This document shows positions 13,467-21,568 of a DNA stretch of 24,171 nucleotides, one piece after another. Below the pieces are notes generated by a model. That model did no database searches. It was not told the DNA's origin and saw only the letters and a program-made list of their open reading frames with translations. Numbering within the stretch: the stretch's first letter is position 1; each line of letters begins with the position of its first letter. This DNA comes from JBFMAI01 sp964462635 (GTDB lineage Bacteria; Planctomycetota; Phycisphaerae; UBA1845; Fen-1342). The position numbers and the translations under genes are program-made. Where the stretch lies: the NCBI GenBank assembly GCA_964462635.1, contig CAYWYJ010000048.1:1-24171 (forward strand). The letters run 5' to 3'.

Positions 13467-14756
13467 TCAGCGCCCCGCGCCGCGCTCTTGGAAACCCTTG
13501 GTGACATTCGACTTTCCGCCCGGCGGCATCCCGGGCCGCTTGGTCTGCAACGGGTCTTCCGCCGCCGGGGCCGGGGCCGTCGTGGTCGCCGCGCTGCCCG
13601 CCGCGGCCCCCTCTTCCGCCTTCGGCGGCGGGTTCAGCGCCCGAAGGAGGTCCTCTTTCCGCAGCGGCGGCGTACCGCGCGGCCGCGCGCAGAACAGCCG
13701 GCCGTCGGGGGCCACCAGGAACACCGTGCTGTCGCCGGGCGACGGCAACCCGGTGCTGAAACCGGGGGTCGCAACCGTGTGCTTGACGCGGCCGGACGCG
13801 GGCTCGACCGCGACCAGCGTCTCGTCGGCCGTCAACACGTACACGAGGCCGCCGTGCACCGTCAGCGCGACCCGCCCGCGCGGCAGAACCCAGCGGACCC
13901 GCTTGTCGACGACACCGACGACCGTGGGCTCAATCGCCGCCAACCCCTCGGCGGGGCTGTACTGATACACCAGCTCGGGCGTGACGACCGGGGCGTCGTA
14001 GAGCGGTCCGGAGAGCCGCGCCCGCCAACGGACGTTGCCGAAGTTCAGATCAAACAAGTAGAGGGAGAAGTCGCGGCACGCCGCGAACACCCCCGCCTCG
14101 GTGACCACCAGGTCGGCGGTGATGCGGTCGCGCGTGGCGGCCTGCCAGGCCAGGGTCTTGTTCTCGCGTGTGCAGGCGTACACGTGCCCGCTGTCGTTGG
14201 CGACGTACACGCGGGCGTCGTGGATCGCCGGCAGGGAGGCAATGGGGCCGCTGGTGACCACGCGCCAGTCACGAAACAGCGTTTCCGCGCTCAGGGCGTA
14301 CAGCCGGCGATCCAGGCCCCCGATGAACAGCCGCTCGCCATCACTAACCGCACCGGTGCCCGGCGGGAAGTCGAGCTCGTGCCGGCTGACGGGCTCGCCG
14401 GTCGCCTTCTCGTAAATCTGTACGTCTGAGGGAGTTACAAAGACGGTCTGTTCCCCGTGGTGGCAGGGTCGGCGCAGCGGGTACCCCGAGCGGGTCACGG
14501 GCCGCAGCCAGCGGATCACGCCGGTGGGCGCGTGGACCGCGTAGGCGTACCCATCCTGCGTGCCGAGGTATAGGTGGTCGTCCACCAGGTGGGCGTCGCG
14601 GACTTGCTGCCCGGGCTCCAGGGGGAGCTGCAATTGCCAGTATTTGGCCAGGCCGGCGGTCTCGAGCTCCGCGCTCGGCACGAAGTCCCCCTGCCCCCAG
14701 CTTTGCGACGCGGCCAGTGCCGCCAGCACGCACAAACCAACGCGGGTAGGCGTCAT
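13467..14756 (-). CDS. Exported PQQ-like beta-propeller repeat protein
   Basis: 429 aa. Signal peptide at residues 1-22 (LCVLAALAASQSWG). Residues about 40-370 consist of propeller blades with repeated patterns such as LYLGTQDGYAYAVHAPTGVIRW, LFIGGLDRRLYALS, VYVANDSGHVYACTRENKTLAW and LVYVLTADETLVAVEPASGRV. These match BamB/PQQ-like repeats, but the PQQ-binding residues of dehydrogenases cannot be confirmed. The last 60 residues are Ala/Pro-rich and probably disordered. No lipobox. Divergent from the OmpA lipoprotein gene. A scaffold role in the envelope is an inference; the substrate or partner is unknown. Confidence 0.85.
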   Translation of the reverse strand: MTPTRVGLCVLAALAASQSWGQGDFVPSAELETAGLAKYWQLQLPLEPGQQVRDAHLVDDHLYLGTQDGYAYAVHAPTGVIRWLRPVTRSGYPLRRPCHHGEQTVFVTPSDVQIYEKATGEPVSRHELDFPPGTGAVSDGERLFIGGLDRRLYALSAETLFRDWRVVTSGPIASLPAIHDARVYVANDSGHVYACTRENKTLAWQAATRDRITADLVVTEAGVFAACRDFSLYLFDLNFGNVRWRARLSGPLYDAPVVTPELVYQYSPAEGLAAIEPTVVGVVDKRVRWVLPRGRVALTVHGGLVYVLTADETLVAVEPASGRVKHTVATPGFSTGLPSPGDSTVFLVAPDGRLFCARPRGTPPLRKEDLLRALNPPPKAEEGAAAGSAATTTAPAPAAEDPLQTKRPGMPPGGKSNVTKGFQERGAGR

Positions 14757-14906
14757 CGTGGGATTCCCTGAACCACAGGGGGCCCGCGCAAACCGCCGCC
14801 GACCCGCGGCGGACCGGCCGCGCGCGCCGCCGGTGGCAGCCTAGTCGGCGCGCCGGTTCCCGTCAACCGCGCGGCGGGCAGCGCGAATTGTCCCCGCCCA
14901 GGTCGC

Positions 14907-14935
14907 TTGCATCGCGGCCGGGGGCGTTCTATCCT
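14907..14935 (+). promoter_or_regulatory. Sigma-70-type promoter for the OmpA lipoprotein gene
   Basis: TTGCAT (14907-14912), 17-bp spacer, TATCCT (14930-14935). It predicts a start near 14942 and a leader of about 84 nt. The layout matches the promoter at 20687-20715, which has the same -35. Confidence 0.6.
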
Positions 14936-15025
14936 GCCGCCTGATCGGGCGGAGCCCGAGCCGCGCGTGGGGGGGCGCCGGCGGCGAATGGCACGGCGGC
15001 CACGACGGCCGAAAAGGAGAGCACG

Positions 15026-15763
15026 ATGAGCACGGCGCGGGTCTTGTTGATCGGAGCGGGCGCCCTGGTGGGCGCGCTGTTGCTGACGGGGTGCGGTCCG
15101 AGTCCGGACAAGCTACAGATCGAAGCGCAGCAGGAGCGGATCAACCAGCTCATGGCCGAGAACGACGACCTGCGGTCGCGGCTGGCCCGCGCGATCAGTG
15201 ACCGCGACGCGGCCCGCGCCCGGGCGGCCGCCCTGGAGCAGCAGTTGCTCGATCTGCGTCGGCAACTGGCGGAGAAGCCGGCGCCCGAAGGCCCGCCGGG
15301 CTGGGAAACCTCCGGCCCGTACGCCTGGACGACGCTCAGCACCGATTTCCTCTTTGACTCGGGCAAGGCCACCTTGCGGCAGGCGGCGCGGGAGAAGCTC
15401 CAGCAGGTCGTCAGTGAGATTCAGGCCAATTTCCCGGATCGGATGATCTGGGTCCTCGGCCACACCGACAACGATCCGATCCGCGTGACCAAGAACCTGT
15501 GGGCGGACAATCTCGACTTGAGCTGCAACCGCGGCATGACCGTCTATCGCGAGTTGATGAAGCTCGGCATGTCGCCGGACCGCATGATGGCCGGCGGCCA
15601 GGGGGAGTGGTATCCGCGGGCCTCCAACAGCTCCAAGGCCGGCAAGCAGCAGAACCGGCGTGTCGAGATCATCGCCGTTCCGTCTCGTGGCGCTCCGAGC
15701 GAGGCGGTCCCGGCGCCGGGCACCGCCGCCCCGACCGACACGGGCGCGCTGCAGATGAAGTAG
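15026..15763 (+). CDS. OmpA-family peptidoglycan-binding lipoprotein
   Basis: 245 aa. Signal peptide with lipobox LLTGC (Cys23). Residues about 28-87 form a charged coiled coil (QQERINQLMAENDDLRSRL). Residues about 105-218 form an OmpA C-terminal domain: FLFDSGKATLRQAAREKL, VLGHTDNDPI, the NRGMTVY helix, and QNRRVEI with the Arg expected to hold diaminopimelate. It would tether the outer membrane to the cell wall, like Pal or TolB-associated OmpA proteins. AAGGAG lies 6 nt before the ATG, and a good promoter is present upstream. The Pro/Ala-rich tail is unremarkable. No tol genes are adjacent, so Pal itself cannot be claimed. Confidence 0.93.
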   Translation: MSTARVLLIGAGALVGALLLTGCGPSPDKLQIEAQQERINQLMAENDDLRSRLARAISDRDAARARAAALEQQLLDLRRQLAEKPAPEGPPGWETSGPYAWTTLSTDFLFDSGKATLRQAAREKLQQVVSEIQANFPDRMIWVLGHTDNDPIRVTKNLWADNLDLSCNRGMTVYRELMKLGMSPDRMMAGGQGEWYPRASNSSKAGKQQNRRVEIIAVPSRGAPSEAVPAPGTAAPTDTGALQMK

Positions 15764-15857
15764 CGGGCGGCCCGCTGCGTGTGCCGCCCACTGTGGCCCA
15801 GGGTCGCGCTGCGCCGCGCGCGACCCCCGGCGCGGCCTCCACCGCGAAGGCGGCTTC

Positions 15858-16583
15858 GTGGAAATCCTGCCGGCCATCGACCTGCTCGGGGGCCGCTGTG
15901 TGCGGTTGATGCAGGGGCGTTACGACCGCATCATTCAGTATGAGGGCGACCCACTGGAGGTGGCGCTACGCTTTCGCGCGGCGGGGGCCACGTGGCTGCA
16001 CGTCATCGACCTCGACGGGGCGCGCAACGGGCGGCTCGGAAACCTCGCCGTGCTCCGGCAGCTCGCTGCGCAGACGGGCGCGCACATTGAGTTCGGCGGC
16101 GGGGTGCGGGATGAGGCGGCGATTGACGCGGCCCTGGACGCCGGCGCGGAGCGGGTGATTGTCGGCACGCGGGCCCTGGAGGACTGGCCGTGGTTTGAGC
16201 GTGCCGTCCACAACCCGCGTTACCGGCAGCACGTCGCCCTGGGGCTGGACGCGCGCGTCAGCCGGCTCGCCGTGCGAGGTTGGACCCATCAGACCCAGCA
16301 CTCCCCGATCGACGTGGTGAAGGCCGCCGCGGGCTGGCCGTTGGCGAGTATCGTCTACACCGACATCGGCCGCGACGGTCTGCTGTTGGGGCCGAACCTC
16401 ACCGCCATCGAACACGTCGCCGCCGCGGCGACGGCCCCGGTCATCGCCTCGGGCGGCATATCCGACCTCGAGGACGTGCGGCATCTGGCGGCGGCCCGGT
16501 TGGCCGGCGTCGTCATCGGCCGCGCCATTTACGAGGGGGCCATCGACCTGAAGGAAGCGCTGGCGGCCACGCGCGCCGCGTGA
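15858..16583 (+). CDS. hisA: Phosphoribosylformimino-5-aminoimidazole carboxamide ribotide isomerase (HisA)
   Basis: Fourth step of histidine biosynthesis, an Amadori isomerisation. 241 aa, normal length. TIM-barrel motifs: ILPAIDLLGGRCVRL with catalytic Asp8, WLHVIDLDGA, EFGGGVRDE, VIVGTRA, ALGLDAR, YTDIGRDGLLLGPN with the second catalytic Asp, and IASGGISDLEDV. The start is GTG, with AAGG a few bases upstream; the ORF has no ATG alternative near the conserved N-terminus. It follows the OmpA gene by 94 bp and converges on hutH. No other his biosynthesis gene is in the window. Confidence 0.96.
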   Translation: MEILPAIDLLGGRCVRLMQGRYDRIIQYEGDPLEVALRFRAAGATWLHVIDLDGARNGRLGNLAVLRQLAAQTGAHIEFGGGVRDEAAIDAALDAGAERVIVGTRALEDWPWFERAVHNPRYRQHVALGLDARVSRLAVRGWTHQTQHSPIDVVKAAAGWPLASIVYTDIGRDGLLLGPNLTAIEHVAAAATAPVIASGGISDLEDVRHLAAARLAGVVIGRAIYEGAIDLKEALAATRAA

Positions 16584-16678
16584 GCCCGAGGACACGCCTG
16601 CGCCACTCGCCGGAAGCGGCGCGCCGTTGACCACGTCGCGGAGTGCGGGGAGTGGCAACGATTCCGCGTGCCGGCGGA

Positions 16679-18568
16679 CTACTGTGGCACGCGTGACAAG
16701 GCGGGGACAGACCCCAAAGGCGTCGGCATGGCCGCGTCGACTCGATTCAAAAGCGTCCCGTCGTCGATGATCCGCCGCACGGCGCGGATGTCCGGCTCCA
16801 GGACGCGATCGGCCAGCAACGGCTCGGCCACGCCGCGGATAACGAGGTAGGCAGCGCGAGTACCGATGCCGAGGTGCGCGGCGATGGCACCCCGTCGTTC
16901 GGGGCGCGTGGCGGCGGCGAAGGCGTCGGCTTCCGCGGCGCTGACGCTCACCACGCCGCCGGGGACGCGGGCGGTGCCGTCGGCGGCCGCGACGGCCCAG
17001 GTGTCGGCGGTGTGCGGGTTCGGATCGCGGCGCATGCCGACGCGCCAGTCGATCGCCTGCGCGGCCACGAGCAGCTCAATGGCCAGCACGGCCTGCGTGT
17101 TGCCGATGACGGTGCGGAGCTTGCGGCCGGCCAGGGCCGACATCGATACGTGGTCCTCGGTGTTCGACGATGACGGGATCGAATCAACGGACGCCGGGTG
17201 CGCCAGCACCTTGTTCTCCGACACGACGCTGGCCGCGGTGTACTGGGCGATCATGTAACCGCTGTTCAGACCGGCGCGGGCGATGAGGTTCGACGGCAGA
17301 TTGCGGTTGTGCCGGGCGTCAAGCAGCATCTGCGTCCGCCGCTCGGCGATGTCGGCCAGCTCCGCCACCGCGATGGTCAGGAAATCGGCGGCCAGCGCCA
17401 GCGGCTGACCGTGGAAATTGCCGGCCGAGTAGGCGTGCAGGTCGGCGAAGCTCTCCGGCCGGTTGGCAAAGAACGTCTGTTTGTCCCACGGCTCGCCGCC
17501 CTCCGGGAAGAACAGCGGATTGTCCGTCGCCGCGTTGCACTCGCGCTCGACGATCATGCGCGCAAAGCCGATCGCGTCGCGCGTGGCCCCGTGGACCTGC
17601 GGCGTGCAGCGGACGGAGTAGGCGTCCTGCACGTCATCGGCGCTGTCGATGAGCCGGCTGCCGGTGACGAGCGCGCGCAGGTTCGCGGCGCTGTCCACCT
17701 GACCGGCGAGGCCACGGGCGGCGTGGACCTTCGGATCCAGGGCCCGCGACCGGCCGCAAACGGACTCCAGCGTCATCGCGGCGGCAACATCCGCGGTGTT
17801 CGCCAGCCGCTCCGCGTCGTGGACGGCGAGGGCCAGCATGGCCGCGGAGAACGTCGCGCCGTTGGTCAGCGCCAGACCCTCTTTGAAACTTGGCTGTGGC
17901 AGGCGGTCATGGCCGAGGTCCGTCGCCAGGTGCTCGGCGGCGGACTTCAACTCGACGCCGGCGTAGGTCTTGTATTCCAGGTCCTCGGGGCCGTGGACGA
18001 CGAAGTAGCGGCCCTCGCCAAGCAGCACGACGAACAGGTGTGCCAGCGGGCACAGGTCGCCGCTCGCGCCGAGCGAGCCGCGCGTCGGCACCAGGGGGAC
18101 GATGCCGCGGTTCAGCATCCGCACCAGGCATTCGACGAGTTCCGGCCGCACGCCGGAATGACCTTGCAGGAAAGCGTTGAGCCGCAGCGCCAGGGCCGCT
18201 CGTACGACCTCGACGGGGAAGTAGTTGATGGGGTCGTTGGCGTCGTCGTTGTCGCCGACGCCGACCGCGTGGCTGAGCAGGATGTTCCGCTGCATCTGCT
18301 CGAAGTGGGCCGGCTCGATGCGCTGGCTCTTGAACTCGCCGAAGCCGGTCGTGACGCCGTAGACACGCGGCAGCGGCCGGCCGGCGGCGAGGGCCGCTTG
18401 ATAATCGTCCACAATCCGGCGGATTTGCCGCGCGCCGCGCTCGACGCGGGCCAGCGCGTCGGCGGCACATTGCACCTGCACGCGCGGATCGCGGGCGATG
18501 CGGACGACGGCCTCAATCGTCAGCGACTGTCCGTCGAGGATTACGGGGGCAGGTCTGGTCGTGCTCAT
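16679..18568 (-). CDS. hutH: Histidine ammonia-lyase-like MIO enzyme
   Basis: Deaminates histidine to urocanate if the substrate assignment holds. 629 aa, against about 510 for typical HutH. The MIO cofactor triad Ala168-Ser169-Gly170 is in GSLGASGDLCPLAHL. The active-site Tyr70 is in VYGVTTGFGEF, His100 in ILLSHAVG (His here favours histidine), and Asn in LTNGA. Also visible are the Gln/Tyr/Arg set in VQDAYSVRCTPQVHG and the Glu in NTEDHVSM, also HAL-like. Extra segments include GDNDDANDPINYFP after SHAVG and about 80 extra C-terminal residues. A tyrosine or other aromatic ammonia-lyase remains possible. No hutU, hutI or hutG is present nearby. The mRNA is predicted to be leaderless. Confidence 0.85.
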   Translation of the reverse strand: MSTTRPAPVILDGQSLTIEAVVRIARDPRVQVQCAADALARVERGARQIRRIVDDYQAALAAGRPLPRVYGVTTGFGEFKSQRIEPAHFEQMQRNILLSHAVGVGDNDDANDPINYFPVEVVRAALALRLNAFLQGHSGVRPELVECLVRMLNRGIVPLVPTRGSLGASGDLCPLAHLFVVLLGEGRYFVVHGPEDLEYKTYAGVELKSAAEHLATDLGHDRLPQPSFKEGLALTNGATFSAAMLALAVHDAERLANTADVAAAMTLESVCGRSRALDPKVHAARGLAGQVDSAANLRALVTGSRLIDSADDVQDAYSVRCTPQVHGATRDAIGFARMIVERECNAATDNPLFFPEGGEPWDKQTFFANRPESFADLHAYSAGNFHGQPLALAADFLTIAVAELADIAERRTQMLLDARHNRNLPSNLIARAGLNSGYMIAQYTAASVVSENKVLAHPASVDSIPSSSNTEDHVSMSALAGRKLRTVIGNTQAVLAIELLVAAQAIDWRVGMRRDPNPHTADTWAVAAADGTARVPGGVVSVSAAEADAFAAATRPERRGAIAAHLGIGTRAAYLVIRGVAEPLLADRVLEPDIRAVRRIIDDGTLLNRVDAAMPTPLGSVPALSRVPQ

Positions 18569-18574
18569 TCCGGG

Positions 18575-18603
18575 ATTCTACGGCCCGCCGCAGCTCGTGC
18601 CAC
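18575..18603 (-). promoter_or_regulatory. hutH promoter, predicting a leaderless mRNA
   Basis: On the minus strand GTGGCA (18603-18598), 17-bp spacer, TAGAAT (18580-18575), then six bases to the ATG. The predicted +1 is the A of the start codon, and no Shine-Dalgarno precedes it. Confidence 0.5.
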
Positions 18604-18678
18604 GGCCGCACGGCGGCTCAGGGCGTCGTCCCGGCCAACCTCCTGCGCAAGCGGAGCAAACCACGTTCGCGGAAGCTG

Positions 18679-18718
18679 ACCCTCCCCCAACCCCTCCCTG
18701 GAAGGGAGGGGAGTTGGG
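18679..18718 (-). repeat. Dispersed palindromic repeat A, copy 3
   Basis: ACCCTCCCCCAACCCCTCCC with stem CCCCTCCCT (18691-18699), loop GGA, AGGGAGGGG (18703-18711). It lies 16 nt past the hisS stop codon, the same distance and orientation as copy 1 has to the dapF stop. Confidence 0.75.
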
Positions 18719-18727
18719 CGACCGGTT

Positions 18728-20164
18728 TCAGCCGCGGTCAATCTCGTCCAGGAGCTTCTTCACCGCCGGGACGAGCTGGTCGCGCGGGACGTTGAACTGG
18801 CCGGGGCGCTGCGCGCGCCAGGCGTCGCGGTCCTTGATCTGGGTCGTCTTCTGGCGCCCGACGGACATGTCCTTGAGCTGCACTTCGCCGCGGGCCCGCT
18901 CGTCCGAGCCGCACACGACCAGCACGGGGATTTCGTAGTGGTCGCCGTAGCGGATTTGCTTGCCGATCCGCTTCTCGGTGCCGAGGTACAGCTCGGTGCG
19001 GATGCCGGCCCGGCGGAGCTCATAGGTCATGGCGAGGTAATCGTCCATCATCGCCGCGTCGAAGACGGTGACGAGCACCTGGGCCGTCGCCTTGCGCACC
19101 GGCGCGCGGCCGAGTTCCGTAAGCGCCACGAGCAGCCGGTCCACGCCGACGGAGGTGCCCGTCGCCGGCACGCGCTCGCCCAGGAAGCGCATGACGAGGT
19201 CGTCGTACCGGCCGCCGGAGCAGACTGACCCGAACTCGGGCAGCTCCAGCAGTTCCGTTTCAAAGACCACGCCGGTGTAGTACTCCAGGCCGCGGGCGAC
19301 GCTGAAGTCGAACTGCACCACGTCGTCGCCGTAGCCCAGCGCGTCAAGCTGCCGCCCCAGCCGGCCGAAGGGTTCGAGTTCGGCGGCCGCCCCCGGCACA
19401 CTCGCCAGCAGGCCGTGCATCTGTTCCAGGACCCCCGCGCGGCGGTCGCTGCGCACGGCCAGAAACTGGTCGATCCGATCGACCTGGTTGGCGGCGAAAC
19501 CCAATCCGGGGACGGGGCTGCCGGATTCGTCCTTGTACCCCGTCGTCAGTTCCAGCCGGACTTTCTCGTGGCCGAGCTTGTCGAGCTTGTCGAGCACGCG
19601 GAACACGTCGTGCGCCCGGTCGGCGGGGATGCCCGCAAAAGGCATGAGCAGGTTCAGCACGCGCCGGCTGGACACGCGGACACGGAACGGCCCGGTCTTC
19701 AGCGCCTGCATCGTGTCGCACATCGCCGTGATCATCTCGAGGTCCGCGACCTCGGATTCCACGCCGACGGCGTCGATGTCGAACTGGATGAACTCGCGGA
19801 AGCGCCCGCGTTTCTCGTAGGGGTTGTCGCAGCGCCATACGGGGGCAACCTGGTAGCGGCGAAAGGGCCGCGGCAGGTCGGGGTACTGGGCGACGACGCG
19901 GGCCAAGGACACGGTCTGATCGAAGCGCAGCCCCAGCCGCTCGTTGTCCGGGCCGCGCACCTCGAAGAGCTGCTTGTCGCTCTCCTCGCCCGCCGACCCG
20001 CGGAGGACATCGAGGAACTCCATCGCCGGCGTGCCGAGCGGGACGTAGCCGTAGCGCTCGTAGGCCTCGCGGACGGTCTCGATGATCCAGTGCCGGGCGT
20101 GCATCTGCTCGGGAAACAGGTCCCGCAGGCCCCGCAGCAGCCGTGGCTCGACCTGACCTTCCAC
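18728..20164 (-). CDS. hisS: Histidyl-tRNA synthetase
   Basis: Class II synthetase charging tRNA-His. 478 aa, a little longer than the 420 of many bacteria. Motif 1 region: LRGLRDLFPEQM and YGYVPLGTP. Motif 2: PVWRCDNPYEKRGRFREFIQFDID. The histidine-specific signature is GLEYYTGVVFE, and motif 3 covers GTSVGVDRLL. The C-terminal anticodon-binding domain begins near ATAQVLVTVFDA. The start is a GTG with the 16S-complementary sequence TAAGGAGGTGA immediately upstream, one of the strongest ribosome sites in the window. It precedes hutH on the same strand with a 159-bp gap containing repeat A. Confidence 0.97.
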   Translation of the reverse strand: MEGQVEPRLLRGLRDLFPEQMHARHWIIETVREAYERYGYVPLGTPAMEFLDVLRGSAGEESDKQLFEVRGPDNERLGLRFDQTVSLARVVAQYPDLPRPFRRYQVAPVWRCDNPYEKRGRFREFIQFDIDAVGVESEVADLEMITAMCDTMQALKTGPFRVRVSSRRVLNLLMPFAGIPADRAHDVFRVLDKLDKLGHEKVRLELTTGYKDESGSPVPGLGFAANQVDRIDQFLAVRSDRRAGVLEQMHGLLASVPGAAAELEPFGRLGRQLDALGYGDDVVQFDFSVARGLEYYTGVVFETELLELPEFGSVCSGGRYDDLVMRFLGERVPATGTSVGVDRLLVALTELGRAPVRKATAQVLVTVFDAAMMDDYLAMTYELRRAGIRTELYLGTEKRIGKQIRYGDHYEIPVLVVCGSDERARGEVQLKDMSVGRQKTTQIKDRDAWRAQRPGQFNVPRDQLVPAVKKLLDEIDRG

Positions 20165-20168
20165 GCGG

Positions 20169-20179
20169 TCACCTCCTTA
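20169..20179 (-). promoter_or_regulatory. Full-length Shine-Dalgarno of hisS
   Basis: TAAGGAGGTGA on the minus strand, fully complementary to the 16S rRNA 3' end, about 8 nt before the GTG start measured from GGAGG. It decides the hisS start. Confidence 0.85.
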
Positions 20180-20255
20180 CGTCTGATGCGCCGCCAAGCG
20201 GCCCAGCCAGTCGGCCCCATGCCGCTCCGGCACCGACTCGTCGCGTCTCGCTAGG

Positions 20256-20265
20256 NNNNNNNNNN
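20256..20265. other. Assembly gap (10 N)
   Basis: Ten N bases between CTAGG and CGGCC. A fixed run of 10 N usually marks a scaffold join of unknown true length. Features to the left and right may not be neighbours. Confidence 0.95.
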
Positions 20266-20686
20266 CGGCCCGTCGCGCGAAACTCGCAGCGCAGCGCCCT
20301 CTCGCCCGATTGCGCACCCCGGCGAGAACGCTTTCACTCGTTCGCGGCCTGCCAAGCAGCAGGTGGGGGTTATACCACGTCGCGGCCCGGTCCGCAGGGG
20401 TTGGTCGGCCGCCCGGCGCGGGGCGAAGGACGGGGTGGCCGCGCGCCGCGCGGCGCACCCCGTGGCGCGCAAGCGGCTTACTTCGCGCCGGTTACGCGCG
20501 GTTCGCAGCCGCGGCGCGCCAGGGACGCGTCCCACGGCGTGGGGACATGCTCTTGTCGGCGTGGCTGCGACAAGCGCACCTGAGGACGGAAGCTGTCATG
20601 CGGCGGGTGCGGGTGTCGGGTAGAGCTGGCGGAATACCTAATTTCCCTAATACGGCGAGCTTTTTTCAAGAGCGTCGCGGGTATTC

Positions 20687-20715
20687 TTGCATACCGGGCA
20701 CGTATGGGTTATACT
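20687..20715 (+). promoter_or_regulatory. Near-consensus sigma-70 promoter
   Basis: TTGCAT (20687-20692), exactly 17 bp, TATACT (20710-20715). AT-rich sequence including a six-T run lies just upstream in an otherwise very GC-rich region. The predicted +1 is A20722. There is no plausible gene start for over 800 bp, so it drives an untranslated RNA or a long leader. Confidence 0.75.
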
Positions 20716-20721
20716 ACGCAT

Positions 20722-20940
20722 AATCACGGAGCCGTCGGGCCGATCGCCCGGGAGTCGGCTTCCCACCGCGGGGAAGTAAGTGGGCACGGTACCTTACGCA
20801 CGACGTTGTTCGGTGCGCGCGTACCAGTGACCGCTCTCGGCGTTCTTTGTCAAGAACCAGTGGCACTCGCGTGGAAGGCAAGGTGGGTGTGCGAGTGAAG
20901 AGAGAATCGCGGACCTAACGAGTCGCGGTTCTTTAGACTT
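20722..20940 (+). ncRNA. Candidate structured RNA or leader
   Basis: About 220 nt immediately after a strong promoter, packed with helices. CGGGC / GCCCG at 20736-20750 lies inside GGAGCCG / CGGCTTCC (20728-20763, one bulge). GGTAC / GTACC (20788-20825) encloses GCAC / GTGC. GTTCTT / AAGAAC at 20842-20857 is perfect with loop TGTC. ACTCGC / GCGAGT is at 20865-20896. An 11-bp helix lies at 20901-20911 / 20924-20934 with two G-T wobbles, ending in CTTT. No protein-like reading frame covers it. I could not match it to RNase P, tmRNA, SRP RNA or a known riboswitch; 6S RNA is not excluded. The 3' end is not clearly a terminator, so it may be the 5' part of a long leader for the regulator at 21569. 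Confidence 0.5.
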
Positions 20941-21117
20941 ACATAACGGCAGGGATGCCCAACCGGGCAAGAAGAAGCTCACTTCGTAGAGGAGTGGGGT
21001 GCTCAGCGCCCGGGGGATTTGCAGGTTCGGCGCAAGAAGGTGCCGCCGTCAGTGATGGGTTGCGCAGCGTGCGTACCCAATTCGCGGGGACGGAGTCCAG
21101 GCGCTTCCGGCACCGAA

Positions 21118-21131
21118 GGCGGTACCGTGTG
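21118..21131 (+). promoter_or_regulatory. ops-like motif in the leader
   Basis: GGCGGTACCGTGTG resembles the RfaH-recruiting ops element (core GGCGGTAG), with a mismatch at the eighth base. It lies on the coding strand about 450 bp upstream of the regulator and 1.3 kb before the NusG-like gene. Chance occurrence in GC-rich DNA is possible. Confidence 0.3.
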
Positions 21132-21163
21132 TCCTCGTCTGAAGCCCAATCGCGCGCCAAGTG

Positions 21164-21280
21164 CGTATTCACAGTGTTGCGACATGGGAGGGCAATCCCG
21201 GCGCGCCAGGGCCGCCGAGCCGCGGCTCGCCGCGAGGCTCGCGCTCCCCGCTGGCGTTCCATAATCCTGAATGCCCATTG
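21164..21280 (-). repeat. Composite dispersed repeat C, copy 2 (inverted)
   Basis: On the minus strand AATGGGCATTCAGGATTATG, GGAACGCCAG, the core GGCGAGCCGCGGCTCGGC, CCCTCCCATGTCGCAACACT and GTGAATACG, in the same order as at 2241-2370. Confidence 0.75.
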
Positions 21281-21568
21281 GGGACCGCGCGCGAGATTAG
21301 GAGTACCTATCAGAACCCCGCACGCCACTGCGGGGGCTCCGCGGCCCACCACTTGCGTGGTGGGTTCTGCTAGGCGCTGTAAGTCGGCACCTCATCGGGC
21401 TGATGGGGCCGCCACCACCAGACACTCAAGTCGCCGGCGGCAGCGGTCGCCGGCGGGAGGCCTCGCTAAGGCGGGCTGCACCCGGCTCACCGGCGGACCA
21501 ATGGGAGCGCGACGAACGATGCGCTCCGTTCCACTGACGATGCTTTCACCGGACACGGAGTCGGGGTC

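Larger units (their letters stand above)
20165..20686. other. Gene-free stretch around an assembly gap
   Basis: No supported gene. It contains the hisS ribosome site and 10 N, then GC-rich sequence, and becomes unusually AT-rich from about 20638 (CCTAATTTCCCTAATACGG, then a run of six T), which could be an UP-element-like region for the promoter at 20687. Confidence 0.5.
20941..21568 (+). other. Long untranslated stretch upstream of the regulator gene
   Basis: 628 bp without a supported gene. Small hairpins such as GCCC / GGGC at 20957-20968 continue from the structured RNA. It contains an ops-like motif (21118-21131) and a copy of composite repeat C (21164-21280). A weak GGAG at 21557 precedes the regulator start. 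Confidence 0.5.

Noticed and set aside
17198..18679. 493-aa open frame on the plus strand
   Set aside because: Shadow of hutH, which carries a full MIO active site on the other strand.
20704..20898. 64-aa open frame starting inside the promoter
   Set aside because: Its ATG overlaps the promoter spacer and the region is dominated by RNA-type helices; no protein family resemblance.
20722..20940. tmRNA, RNase P RNA or SRP RNA
   Set aside because: The conserved strings of these RNAs (tRNA-like ends, GAGGAAAGTCC-type core, GGAAGGNAGCAGCC-type loop) are not present.
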